64,000 bases of DNA from the NCBI GenBank assembly GCA_023055425.1, contig JALGPY010000010.1, positions 48,665,863-48,729,862 of the forward strand, read 5' to 3'. The DNA comes from Linanthus parryae (lineage: Eukaryota > Streptophyta > Magnoliopsida > Ericales > Polemoniaceae). The notes under the pieces are model-generated. The model had not been told where the DNA came from and did no database searches. It worked only from the letters and a program-made list of their open reading frames with translations. The position numbers and the translations under genes were made by a program. Shown here piece by piece: positions 47,852 to 57,535 of the stretch; positions within the stretch are counted from its first letter, which is position 1; the number at the start of each line of letters is the position of its first letter.

Positions 47852-48421
47852 TTAAAAACATTCATCATTGTCGTCATCATCATCATCATCAGAAACAACA
47901 TCCTTCACACTCAACCCACAATCAAAATTCAGACTAGGTTTCATCCTCGGCACCGAAATCGCCGTCTCCCTGCCGCTGCCGCTGTCGTTAAGGATCTGAA
48001 AAACCCGCCTCATCGTAGGCCTCCCTCGTCTATCCGGGTTCGCGCAGCTCAAACCCACAAGCAACATCTTCTTCATTTCCTTGTCCTTAAACTTCCCATC
48101 CAACTAGGATCAGCTTCCCCAAAAAACATCCCCAAACCCAATCAACCAAATTCGTCACCCTCTCGCCATCCCCTTCATCCTCCTCCCTTTCGATAGGCCT
48201 CTTCCCACATGCCAGTTCCAGTATCACCACACCGTAACTTAAAACATGAGTCTTATCAGTTGCTTTCCCATACTGGAGATACTCTGGAGCTAAGTAGCCC
48301 ATTGTCCCAACTGTTAGCGTCGACACTGGGCTCTTGCCGTGGTCCATAAGCCTCGCAAGGCCGAAATCCCCCAGCCTGGGATTGAAATTCCCATCCAGCA
48401 TTATGTTGCTGGTCTTGACAT
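47852..48421 (-). pseudogene. Lectin receptor kinase relic, kinase C-lobe
   Basis: Reverse strand, starting at the duplicated target bases (48,417-48,421). It reads the catalytic-loop remainder KTSNIMLDGNF, then DFGLARLMDHG (DFG), TVGTMGYLAPEYL (APE), SYGVVILELACGKRPIE and LVDWVWG, with DVFSYG changed to a THVLSYG form. A frame change near 48,110-48,140 is followed by DGKFKDKEMKKMLLVGLSCANPDRRGRPTMRRVFQIL and an Asp-rich tail ending in a stop at 47,852-47,854. The wording matches LecRK (subclass VIII-like) kinases. The other half of the kinase is at 52,123-52,593, past a Copia insertion. Confidence 0.85.
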
Positions 48422-48757
48422 TGTTAAAGATCTGTTTCTGTCATTTCCAAGTTTCCAGAGGTCAATCCAGAATTAACAAGACTCAAGACCACATTTGTTA
48501 TTTAGCAAAGACTTCAATACAAGTCCTCCATTCCTTTATTTTGCCTTGTGGTATTATTAGACTCTAGAAGGACTGTAGTGCCATTATTAAGAACTCAAAC
48601 TGGTATATTCTCACCCGTTGCAAATCTCTGTATTTATTCTCTCCTCAGAATCAATGAACCCTAGCTTGACGGCTCATTTCTTCTTCTGTTATTCTATGCA
48701 CCTTTGTCTTGTATTCTCTGCATTCATCAAACCCTAGAAATTATGGGTTTGCTTTCA
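48422..48757 (+). repeat. 5' LTR of Ale/Retrofit-type Copia
   Basis: Runs from TGTTAAAGATCTG to TTTGCTTTCA (336 bp), very similar to 51,786-52,122. It is immediately followed by the PBS TGGTATCAGAGCCATG (48,758-48,773), complementary to initiator-Met tRNA. Confidence 0.95.
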
Positions 48758-48770
48758 TGGTATCAGAGCC

Positions 48771-49826
48771 ATGAGTCTTACAACTTCCTCCGGCTATGTT
48801 CCTTCCAATCCCCTATATATTTTGGCCAACATCAACAATTTGGTCCCTTTCAAACTTGATCACACAAACTTTGTTCTCTGGAAACACCAAGTTTCCTCTG
48901 TTCTTCGTGCTCAAAGCTTCTATGGCTACATCGATGGCTCAAGTCCACCGCCTCTTCAATATCTCCCTGATGCCGCCGGCGCTCTTCAAACAACCGTTAA
49001 CCCTGAGTTCACTGCCTGGACCGTTCAAGATCAGGCGATTCTGACACATATCAACGCTACCCTCACTCAAGAGGCATTCACTCTCGTTATTGGTAGGAAC
49101 TCTTCCAGATCTGCTTGGCTCTCTCTGGAACAAAGGTATGCATCTCTCACAAGGTCTAATATTTTGGATCTTAAATCTGATCTTCAAAACATCAAGAAAA
49201 AGAATGATTCAATCGATCTCTACATGCAAAGGATTAAAATGATTCATGATAAGCTGGCTATTTCTCTTGTTCATATCGATGATGAAGATTTGCTCCTTTA
49301 TGCCCTAAATGGCTTAACTGTTGAATACAATCCCTTTCGTTCTTCTTTACGGATTCATTCTTCCCCTATTTCATTTGAGGAATTACATGTCTTATTGCGT
49401 GCTGAAGAGCGTATGCATGAATCTCAAAGTTTAGTTTCCTCTGAGTCGTCCTCTATATCTGCCTTCAATATATCTACTGGGTCGTCTTCTTTTTCTGGTC
49501 AACGAGGCCACTCTCGTGGTTGTCGTTCTGGTGGTCGTCATCCTCCTAATCGTGGTCAGTATGCTGGTTGCAATGACCACAAAGGAGGTAGGGGTGATTC
49601 ACACAGAGGTTCTGGTGGTCGCAACAATTACTATAATGGTTATAGCTCATCTAATAGGGGAGGTTATCAAAGGGGAAGAGGTAATAATGGATATAATCAA
49701 TGCAGAGGTCATTCTGGGAATACACCTATTAACTGTCACATTTGTGGTTATGATTACCACTCAGCTATAGATTGTTGGCATAGGATGGATCAATCCTATC
49801 AAGGGAAAGGCCTCCATCCAAATTAA
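48771..49826 (+). CDS. Ale/Retrofit-type Copia gag (intact open frame)
   Basis: A 351-aa open frame starting 14 bases after the LTR, at the ATG within the primer-binding-site region. Residues 1-60 include the Copia gag start with the PFKLDHTNFVLWKHQVSSVL segment. The UBN2 gag domain continues with AWTVQDQAILTHINATLT, WLSLEQRYASLTRSNILDLKSDL and YMQRIKMIHDKLA to about residue 225. A long Gly/Arg/Asn-rich basic region (~245-320) is followed by a CHICGYDYHSAIDC zinc knuckle (~323-336). It forms the nucleocapsid of the element and is the least damaged retroelement gene in the window. It ends at 49,826 with a stop before the protease part. Confidence 0.85.
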   Translation: MSLTTSSGYVPSNPLYILANINNLVPFKLDHTNFVLWKHQVSSVLRAQSFYGYIDGSSPPPLQYLPDAAGALQTTVNPEFTAWTVQDQAILTHINATLTQEAFTLVIGRNSSRSAWLSLEQRYASLTRSNILDLKSDLQNIKKKNDSIDLYMQRIKMIHDKLAISLVHIDDEDLLLYALNGLTVEYNPFRSSLRIHSSPISFEELHVLLRAEERMHESQSLVSSESSSISAFNISTGSSSFSGQRGHSRGCRSGGRHPPNRGQYAGCNDHKGGRGDSHRGSGGRNNYYNGYSSSNRGGYQRGRGNNGYNQCRGHSGNTPINCHICGYDYHSAIDCWHRMDQSYQGKGLHPN

Positions 49827-50758
49827 CTGCTATTAATGCTTCCACGCAATCTAGTTCTTCTTCACCAAACTACTGGCTATCTGATTCTGGAGCTACAAAT
49901 CACATGACATCTGAATTGAGTAATCTATCTATGAATGATCCTTATACTAGTGCTGATCATGTGTCTGTTGGGAATGGTACTCATCTACCTATAGCTAATA
50001 CTGGTACTACTCACATACACACTCCAAATCACACTTTTTCTCTCACAAATACTCTTCATGTTCCTAATCTTGCCACAAATTTACTTTCTGTCTATCAGTT
50101 GTGTAAGCAACATAATTGTCTTTTTGTATTTGACGCGGATTCCTTTCATATCCAGGACAAAACTACTGGGAGTCTTCTTTACCAAGGTCAGAGTGATCAT
50201 GGATTGTATCCAATTCACTCATCACCCTTTTCTTCTTCAACTACTGCAACAAATCAGTGTTTTCTTGGTGCCAAAATAAAAAGCTCCTTGTGGCATGCAA
50301 GACTTGGTCACCCAACTGATGAAATTTTGTATTCTGCTCCTTCTGATAGTTATCATACTTTGTCAAAAGAAATTGTTTCTAATATTTGTGAACATTGTCT
50401 CAAAGGAAAAATGACTAGATTACCATATTCTAAGTCTGTTACTTCAAGTAGTTTACCTCTACAACTTTTACATAGTGATGTTTGGGGTCCCTCTTCTGTG
50501 AAATCATACCATGGTTATAGGTTTTATTTGCTGTTTGTGGATGACTTTTCTAGATACTCTTGGATCTTTCTTTTGCATCATAAATCTGAAGTTGTATCAG
50601 TTTTTCCTAAGTTTAAATTACTTGTTGAAAATCTGTTAGGTCATACTATTAAAATTCTTAGAACAGATGGTGGTGGTGAATACATGTCTATCTTATTTAC
50701 ACAATTCTTGTCTTCTAATGGCATAGAAAATCAAAAATCATGCCCACACACACGATAG
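49827..50758 (+). pseudogene. Ale-type Copia protease and truncated integrase
   Basis: Protease signature YWLSDSGATNHMTSEL at ~49,873-49,915 (DSGA catalytic motif). Then LHVPNLATNLLSVYQLC. Integrase zinc domain: LWHARLGHPTDEILYSA...CEHCLKGKMTRLPY (50,289-50,430). Integrase core: SDVWGPSSVKSYHGYRFYLLFVDDFSRYSWIF and LRTDGGGEYMS (50,478-50,690). It reaches a stop at 50,756-50,758. A short ERKHIHIVDT-like remnant follows, then sequence jumps to the RT linker at ~50,850, so the integrase C-terminus is deleted. Confidence 0.85.
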
Positions 50759-50850
50759 TAAAATGGTATTGCAGAAAGAAAACACATACACATAGTGGAC
50801 ACAGCAGTAACTTTGATGCAACATGCATCTTTGACACATAGTTGACATAG

Positions 50851-51774
50851 TTGACACAACAAAATGCTCCTGGACATCACATGCAGACTAGGAGCAAGTC
50901 AGGGATCATCAAAAAGAAAGTAATAGGCTTCAGTGCTACTACTGGTAACCCTAATCTTTCTCTTTTTTCTGACCCTACTTGTTTCTCTGAGGCAAAGAAG
51001 TACTCTCAGTGGAAAAAAGCCATGACTGAAGAGTTTCTAAGCCTCAAACATCAAAATACATGGAATCTTGTTCCTAAACCTAAACATGCAAACATAGTGG
51101 GAAATAAATGGGAATTCAGAACTAAATACAATCCTAATGGCACTATTTCTAGATACAAAGCCAGACTTGTGGCAAAAGGTTTTCATCAAACCCCTGGTTT
51201 AGATTTTGATGAAACATTCAGTCCTGTGGTTAAACACTCAACAGTTAGAACAATTCTGGCTTTAACTGCATCTTTTAACTGACCTCTTCAACAATTGGAT
51301 GTCAAAAATGCCTTTTTACATGGACACCTCAAAGAAAATGTTTTTATGAAACAACCACAGGGCTTTGTAGACACACAATTTCCCACACATGTTTGTAGGT
51401 TGAACAAGGCCATATATGGCTTGAAACAAGCTCCTAGAGCTTGGTTTGAAAGATTTACAAGTTATATCGTATCTCTTGGCTTTGTAAGCTCTGCTGCAGA
51501 CTGCTCTCTCTTTATTAGACATAATGGTCCAAAAATGACTCTGCTCTTACTCTATGTGGATCATATAATTCTAACAGGCAGTGACACTCAATACATCCAT
51601 ACTCTGGTAAGAAAACTTCATACTGAGTTCGCCATGACCAATTTAGGCCCTCTGACTTATTTTCTAGGGCTTCAGGTTGGGTGTAGTCCCTTGGTGGATA
51701 TTCTCACCAAGGGACTACACCCAGCCACCTTCAACACATTGAAGTGCAATCTCAAGCTTCTTCCACCACCTTGA
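50851..51774 (+). pseudogene. Ale-type Copia RT, RNase H deleted
   Basis: Two frames separated by a TGA at 51,280-51,282. RT motifs: [68 protein letters not shown] (51,006-51,240); then [51 protein letters not shown] (catalytic YVDD read as YVDH) and NLGPLTYFLGLQV (51,290-51,675). RNase H is gone: LGLQVG is joined to the normal C-terminal VDILTKGLHPATF through a 19-bp inverted repeat (51,678-51,723). Loss of an acidic residue in YVDD would make the RT inactive. Confidence 0.85.
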
Positions 51775-51785
51775 GCTTGAGGGAG

Positions 51786-52122
51786 GGTGTTAAAGATATG
51801 TTCCTGTCATTTCCAAGTTTCCAGAGGTCAATCCGGAATTAACAAGACTCAAGACCACATTTCTTATTTAGCAAAGACTTCAATACAAGTCCTCCATTCC
51901 TGTATGTTTCCTTGTGGTATTATTATACTCTAGAAGTACTGTAGTGCAATTATGAAGAACTCAAAAGGGTATATTCTCACCCTTTCAAATCTCTGTATTT
52001 ATTCTCTCCTCAGAATCAATGAACCCTAGCTTGACGACTCATTTCTTCTTCTGTTATTCTATGCGCCTTTGTCTTGTATTCTATGCATTCATCAAACCCT
52101 AAGAATTATGGTTTTGCTTTCA
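51786..52122 (+). repeat. 3' LTR of Ale/Retrofit-type Copia
   Basis: Partner of 48,422-48,757, preceded by a TTGAGGGAGGG polypurine tract. The target duplication GACAT is exact (48,417-48,421 and 52,123-52,127). The LTRs differ by only a scatter of changes, which suggests a recent insertion. Whole element 48,422-52,122 (3,701 bp), shorter than the ~4.7-5 kb usual for the lineage because of two internal deletions. Confidence 0.95.
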
Positions 52123-52593
52123 GACATCTCTATGGATCACTTGAAACTCACATTCTTGATGCAGATACGTCAAAACGGATGCCAACCCAGTTCCAAAGTT
52201 GTATCTGTATCCCCATTCCAGGACTGCAGAATCTCGGTAAAGTACCTTGTCAAGGCTTCCATTAGGCATGAACTCGTACACGAGGAGCAACTCGCCTTTT
52301 TCGACACAACAGCCTTGGAGCTGGACCAGGTTCTTGTGCCTCAAGCAGGCTATGACTGAGAGCTCAGTAGTGAACTCAGTTCTGCTGTCATTGGTGTTGT
52401 GTTTTGATCTCTTCACCGGGAAAACATTTTCTGAATCCTTGAAATCGGCTCTGTAGACGGTACCACATGCTCCATGGTCAAGGATTCGGCTATGATGGAA
52501 CCCTCTTGTGGCTTGCTTCAGCTCTCTGTAGCAGAATTTTCTTGGACCTGTGACAATATCTTCTCTTAAGGTGTCATCTGAGTGAATCTCCAT
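52123..52593 (-). pseudogene. Lectin receptor kinase relic, kinase N-lobe
   Basis: Reverse strand from 52,593: REDIVTGPRKFCYRELKQAT, then a glycine loop reading LDHGACGTVYRADF (first loop Gly is Asp), VFPVKRSKHN (invariant Lys), RHKNLVQLQGCCVEKGELLLVYEFMPNGSLDKVL, YLHQECEFQVIHRDV. The HRD motif is reached just before the Copia target site, and the reading frame continues at 48,421 with KTSN. No transmembrane or lectin part precedes it; a phytocyanin relic starts about 90 bp upstream. This is therefore a kinase-only fragment, possibly once continuous with a lectin part like that at 13,990-14,359. Confidence 0.88.
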
Positions 52594-52683
52594 CCAAAAA
52601 TGTGGGGGTCAAAGTGAGTTTTACACCACTTGAAATCATGAAGCTACACAATCGAATCAAGCAAGAAACAACGCACTGCATTT

Positions 52684-53531
52684 CTACATGAACTGGTAGA
52701 ACACGATGAACACGGACATGAGCACGGTCATAAAGTACGAAGCAACGGTTCGTACTTTAGGCGGAGGCGCATTTTCCGGCGGCTCAATTTCAGGCTGGAC
52801 CATCACCCGGATCACCAATCTCTGCCTTAGCCTTCAATGCCTCGGTTCCCCGCTGATGTAGAAGAATCCACTTCGATCGAGTTCGGAAACTATCCTTTCG
52901 TCTTTGAATTTGGAAATCGGGTTTGTTGTGATGCAGTTTCCGTAGTCCTCTTGGTCCACCACCAGCACCGAATCATCGTGGTACTTGAAATCTGAAACAA
53001 AGGAATTAATTAGACATGAAAAAACGCACGGAAACTTCTCTAGTTTGAAGGAAATGACAGTACCAATGAGATCTAGTCCAAGTGGTAAGTAACTTGGTTC
53101 TGCTTAAATAGGTCCGGGTTCAAAAGTACATAATAAAGTTCATAGGAGACTCACCTGTTAAATTCAGGCATGTGACCCAGATCGAATCGGATTACGAGGC
53201 AAACCGCCTGATCCGGTTGGGAAGCCAAAAAAAAAAAGAAAAGAAAAAAAAAAGAAATGACATTATGACAGTGATGATGATGGTTTGAAGAAGCGGTTGT
53301 TTAATCTTTATAAAAATATATTCACTTCGCTCTTACAGAGCGTGTCTCCAACATGGAACCGGTTGTGTGTGAAGCCCAGTCATTGTAGGTCTCGGAGTCG
53401 TTTCCGGTGGGTATGGCCCAGCCTCTGTCAACCCCAACGTGGAATTCAACAGAACAAAGAGCGAAGTGAGGTACCATCATGATGGGGATCAACAGAAGAA
53501 AGAAGAAGATGAAGACAGAGTAACAACCCAT
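52684..53531 (-). pseudogene. Phytocyanin / early nodulin-like pseudogene
   Basis: Two exons on the reverse strand. Exon 1, 53,337-53,531: signal peptide MGCYSVFIFFFLLLIPIMM, then the mature start EFHVGVDRGWAIPTGNDSET and YNDWAS. An extra CA in a CA repeat (~53,368-53,375) shifts the frame before the NRFHVGDTL strand. Donor GTAAG at 53,336. Exon 2, 52,684-52,991, after a TTTGTTTCAG acceptor: KYHDDSVLVVDQEDYGNC, CITTNPISKFKD, SGFFYISGEPRH, then TGA where the second conserved Cys is expected, a proline-rich linker and a hydrophobic GPI-signal-like tail (FMTVLMSVFIVFYQFM). Phytocyanin-like proteins are extracellular, membrane-anchored cupredoxin folds. The ligand His after the Y..DDSV strand appears absent, as in early nodulin-like members. 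Confidence 0.82.
53051..53265 (+). mobile_element. tRNA-derived SINE in the phytocyanin intron
   Basis: Body ~53,063-53,226 with an A-rich tail to 53,253. RNA polymerase III box A-like (AGTGGTAAGTAACTTGG, ~53,081) and box B-like (GGTCCGGGTTCAAAAG, ~53,112) sequences. Target duplication GAAATGACAGTA (53,051-53,062) against GAAATGACATTA (53,254-53,265), 11 of 12. The three signs together (pol III promoter, poly(A), TSD) support a SINE. Confidence 0.8.
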
Positions 53532-53657
53532 TCTTCCGGAGAGTTTATAGTTATATATGGCTGTGAGAGAGAGATAGGTTGTGTCGGTTAAGTTGGTTAT
53601 TTTCCGAAGATGAGTGGGAGAGTGGGGGGTTCTTGGTGTTTTTCCAGGTTAAACGTG

Positions 53658-54243
53658 CATTTGGCTAGGGGTGTAAGAAAAACCGAATAAACCGGTCAAA
53701 CTGACCGAACCGAACCGAAATCCTTGGTTTTGGACGGTGTTTTTAGATGTTCGATTTATGAATGATTCAAATTTTCACAAACCAGTCTAATCGGATCGGT
53801 TTTCGGTTTGTAAAAATATCACACCGCACCAAACCGAACCGAACCGGTATGTGCCTAATGTACTCTTGTTAAAATGTATATTCGTAAAATATATTAAATA
53901 ATCTGAAAACATAGAATAGAAGTAGATAGATTCAATTAAATTCATCAGATTAATCTTAATCTTCTCTCATGTTCCATCATAAATGATGGTTGTGCAAGTT
54001 TTTTTACGTCTATTTATTTTTTATAACTCTTAAATTTGAAATTTGATGACAATGCAGTATTATAATATTCATTCAATAATGTTTATGCAAACCGACCGAA
54101 CCGAACCGAACCAAACCGAATTGTTTCGGTTTGGTTTGGTTCGGTTCATCATTCAATTGGTTTGGTTATAAAATTAGTAAACCGATTTTATGGTTTTCGC
54201 ATAAACCGCACCAAACCGAACCGTTTTCACCCCTACATTTGAC
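53658..54243. mobile_element. hAT-type MITE
   Basis: The element is 53,666-54,235 (570 bp) with ends TAGGGGTGTAAGAAAAACCG and the complement of TAGGGGTGAAAACGGTTCGG. An 8-bp target duplication, CATTTGGC (53,658-53,665) and CATTTGAC (54,236-54,243), has one change. The subterminal regions hold many ACCGAACCGAA repeats (53,690-53,720, 53,835-53,850, 54,090-54,215). No transposase. Confidence 0.85.
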
Positions 54244-55639
54244 CCATTCTCTTCTAGCTTGGCCCGGGTTGACTCGCTTGATACCCGACTTGACTCAGTT
54301 GGATGAGAAAGTTTTTGACATGCACCCTCTTTACCTCCCATTACATGGGGGAAGACACTTTCACCCACTTTAGTTTCATTGAAGGACACTTCCACCAGTT
54401 TGAGAAAGGACACTTTCACCACTTCAGCGTGTCAAACTTAAAAAAACTTAACACCCTATTTTGTCTCACCGGTAGTATGGAATTGTGAACTCTCAGTAGA
54501 TATATTTTTTTGGATAAATTTGTCCACATGTTACGAAAATTATAGGGATTGTCGATGACTTTTTGTATGATATGGGATCAAATTTGTCTCTCAATTAAGT
54601 AATTTTCGGTTACGGACCACACTCTCGGATTAAGGATGTCACAATCAGGAGAGATTCTTACGGCATCTCCAACATTGGAGCGGAGGGGGAGGTAACAGGA
54701 AACAACATAAAAAAATAGGGTTCAAGTCCAACCATGTGAGGGGAGGGGGGATGGGGAGGGGGTGCTATGGAGAGAAATTTTATCTTGGGTGTGGGATGGT
54801 TAGGAGAGATTTCCCCAGAAAATGTTACAAAATTTCTTTACAACATTTACAAAGAATTTAGACATTTAATCTCCACCAACATAAATAAATACAACTATTT
54901 TTTTTTAGGGAAAATACAATTAAATTCTAAATACAATAGCAATTTTTTTGTTATTCACGAAGCTTAAACAACTATTCAATCTTGGAATTATATTTTTCTA
55001 AAATTACACAAATTATTTTTGTGCTTTCGCAGCAACTCCCGATTGCTGAAGTTCTCTTCATGTAACATCACAAGCATAGCAACATTCTACTTCCATCTTT
55101 CCATATGTAAACATGTCGATTGGACTCGGTGATCTGAATAACAAAATAATGTAATTTTGTTGTAACCGTTTTGCTAATCAATTTATCAGGTCAAAATGAC
55201 CTGAAAACAATGATAAACTCACAGTAAGATGTAGACAGTGAAACGGAAATAATATATAACATCAAGCGCATAACCGACATAGTTTATATGCACTATATAT
55301 ACGACTCGTGGCTGAGGCCATGGTCACCTGAGACTGAATCCAATTAGACATAATTTTTATGCCCTTTTTATTACATTAGCAATGTAGACGAAAATTTTAC
55401 AACATTTACAAAGAATTTAGACACCTAATCTCCACCAACATAAATAATTATAACTATTTTTTTTAGGGAAAATACAACAATTTTATTGTTCTTCACGAAG
55501 CTTAAACAACTATTCAATCGTGGAATTATATTTTTCTAAAATTACATAAATTATTTTTATGGCTTAAACATATCTGTAGAAAGAAAGCCCTTGTCCTATT
55601 CTAGTCTCGTGTAAGCCCAACAGCTTAATGTGTGAGTTT

Positions 55640-55775
55640 GGATGCATATCTCTCTCTCTATATATATATGCGATCAAATGTTTGATATTTTTTAGAATTA
55701 CATCTGATAGCCGGGTTCAAACCGGGGACCTTATGCAGGGGGTTCAAACGCTCTACCACTGAACTAGCACACATT
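55640..55775 (-). mobile_element. tRNA-like SINE relic
   Basis: On the reverse strand from ~55,775: TAGTTCAGTGGTAGAGCG (box A) and GGTTTGAACCCGGC (box B, ~55,711-55,724) with tRNA-like spacing. An AT-rich tail follows and ends in a TA/GA microsatellite (55,651-55,672). It lacks a foldable intact acceptor stem by eye, so it is called SINE-derived and not a tRNA gene. Confidence 0.6.
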
Positions 55776-57144
55776 AGCACAAAAAAAATCTTTGAGTTTA
55801 AATATCAATGAAGAAAAACAAGCACATGTAAATAATGTGCTGAACCGGTGCCCGTGTAACACCCGGGCACCAGATTGTTTTGTGCTTTCTACACATGGCT
55901 GTCATTGATTTGTCCATCAAGTTGGTGCCCGAGTATGAGCATCTGTTGCCCGGGTACATTGACATCATGTGTCCGAGGGCTGGCTATAGGTCGGACTGAG
56001 TTGGGTCAGGCCGGATCGGGCCACATACTTAAAAATGTAAACCCCACCCGAACCCAACCCATCGATCGGGCTAACACTCGATCCCAAGCCTAACTCATTA
56101 CAAAGAAACTCTAAACCTAAATCCATTCTGCAGGGCAACATGATATTTATGTTTATTTAAAATAATAACATTGAGAATTATAAAGATAACTAATATTATG
56201 TTAAATACACATATCATTGAAATTTATATTGCACTTAACACATTTAATATTTTCTTACACTAACTTATTAACAAAACATGTTACACATTGTCTGTTATAT
56301 CCGTTTAGTTAGAGATGTATATATGTTAAAAAATAAAGTATAAGTGAAGGATCTGGGTTGGGTCGGGCTTGCGTCAAAAATATAAAACTTAAAACTAACC
56401 CATATGTTTTTGGGGCTCTAATATTGAACCCGAGCCCAAGGCGGCCTAAAATTTGTCAAACACAAACGCTTAAAATGTCGGGTTGGGTTGGGCTGGTTGG
56501 TAAGGCCACTGGCCGATGGCCATCCGGTGCACCGATTTCATCAAAAATAAAAATAAAAAAAAATAAAAAAAAAAAATCAACCACATCCAAAAAAACTCCA
56601 ATTATATTTAAAAAAGAAACACCTCATCCAAACCAACCCACCATAAGCCAAATATGAGTTTGTAGTCCATTAGAAAACTGACTACTATAGTACTATATGA
56701 TCCCTAAATGCAATGATCGACATAAAAATTTCTCTTCGTAGCTTGAACATAGTTTCCTCAATTTCTTTTCAGAACATCTCATGAAAGAAGTGAAATACAA
56801 TGGTTGAAAACGAGAAAACCTAATAACTTTAAACATATTTCAAAAATATACCTACCTAGTTTGTTATATAGATTTTAAATAAAATGGTGTATGGCGATTC
56901 TATTTTTCTAAAGATTTGTATACATTTATGAAAAAAGAAAGAAAAGGACTTAAAGTTATGTTCATCACAGCTTTGTGTCTTCAGCACAAATCGAACAATG
57001 TTATTTCACCTTATAATTTGTATTTTATTAGATTATTAATCAAAACATAATTTTCTAGTTCAGTTTAGGTTACTTATAAAAACACATATGTCATCAAGTT
57101 TGTCTTTCTTCAAATTAATTTAAAATTTGTAAGCTAGTATATAT

Positions 57145-57233
57145 ATGTATGTCTCTCTCTCTATATATATACATATATATATATATACATATATATATGT
57201 ATATATATATATATAGAGAGAGAGACATACATA
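57145..57233. repeat. Perfect-looking AT/CT palindrome (cruciform-prone)
   Basis: ATGTATGTCTCTCTCTCT followed by TA-rich sequence, then TA-rich sequence and AGAGAGAGAGACATACAT. The two halves are complementary around a centre near 57,189, giving a hairpin of roughly 40 bp per arm. It stands where block 2 has its (GT)n/(ATAC)n microsatellite. Confidence 0.8.
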
Positions 57234-57535
57234 CTTACAAATACGTGTTTTAATGTATACGTGCACGTAGTAGTAATTATTTACTCATGTGTCTACTTCG
57301 AAATGTTTGAAGCAATTTCCACTCAACATTTATATCACAATACTGGTAAATAAAAGTTGATAATTTTCTAAGCGTGCTTACTACTTAGTCTTATCCGAAA
57401 GGAAAATCATAGTTTGCTTGATAAAAGCAAAACATTATTGATTAAAATTCAAAACGGAGTACAAAATAAGTTTGAACTGAAAAAACATAAGTAAAATTAA
57501 TTAAGTTCACATAAATAAATTAGACTGGAATCCAA

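Larger units (their letters stand above)
54244..57535. repeat. Third copy of the spacer, with insertions
   Basis: 54,244-54,500 is unassigned. 54,510-55,020 matches 6,325-6,830 and 30,020-30,540. 55,395-55,620 repeats the end of that match, so 55,020-55,395 is either an insertion or part of a local duplication; part of it resembles 14,505-14,575. 55,870-56,130 and 56,290-56,540 are GGGTCGGGC/GGTTGGGC-rich MITE-like stretches. 56,650-57,535 is the 3' flank of NF-YB-like copy E. No protein-coding gene supported. Confidence 0.55.

Noticed and set aside
55700..55775. Possible tRNA gene
   Set aside because: Boxes A and B are present, but stems do not pair well and the sequence continues as an AT-rich tail, so SINE-derived is the better call.
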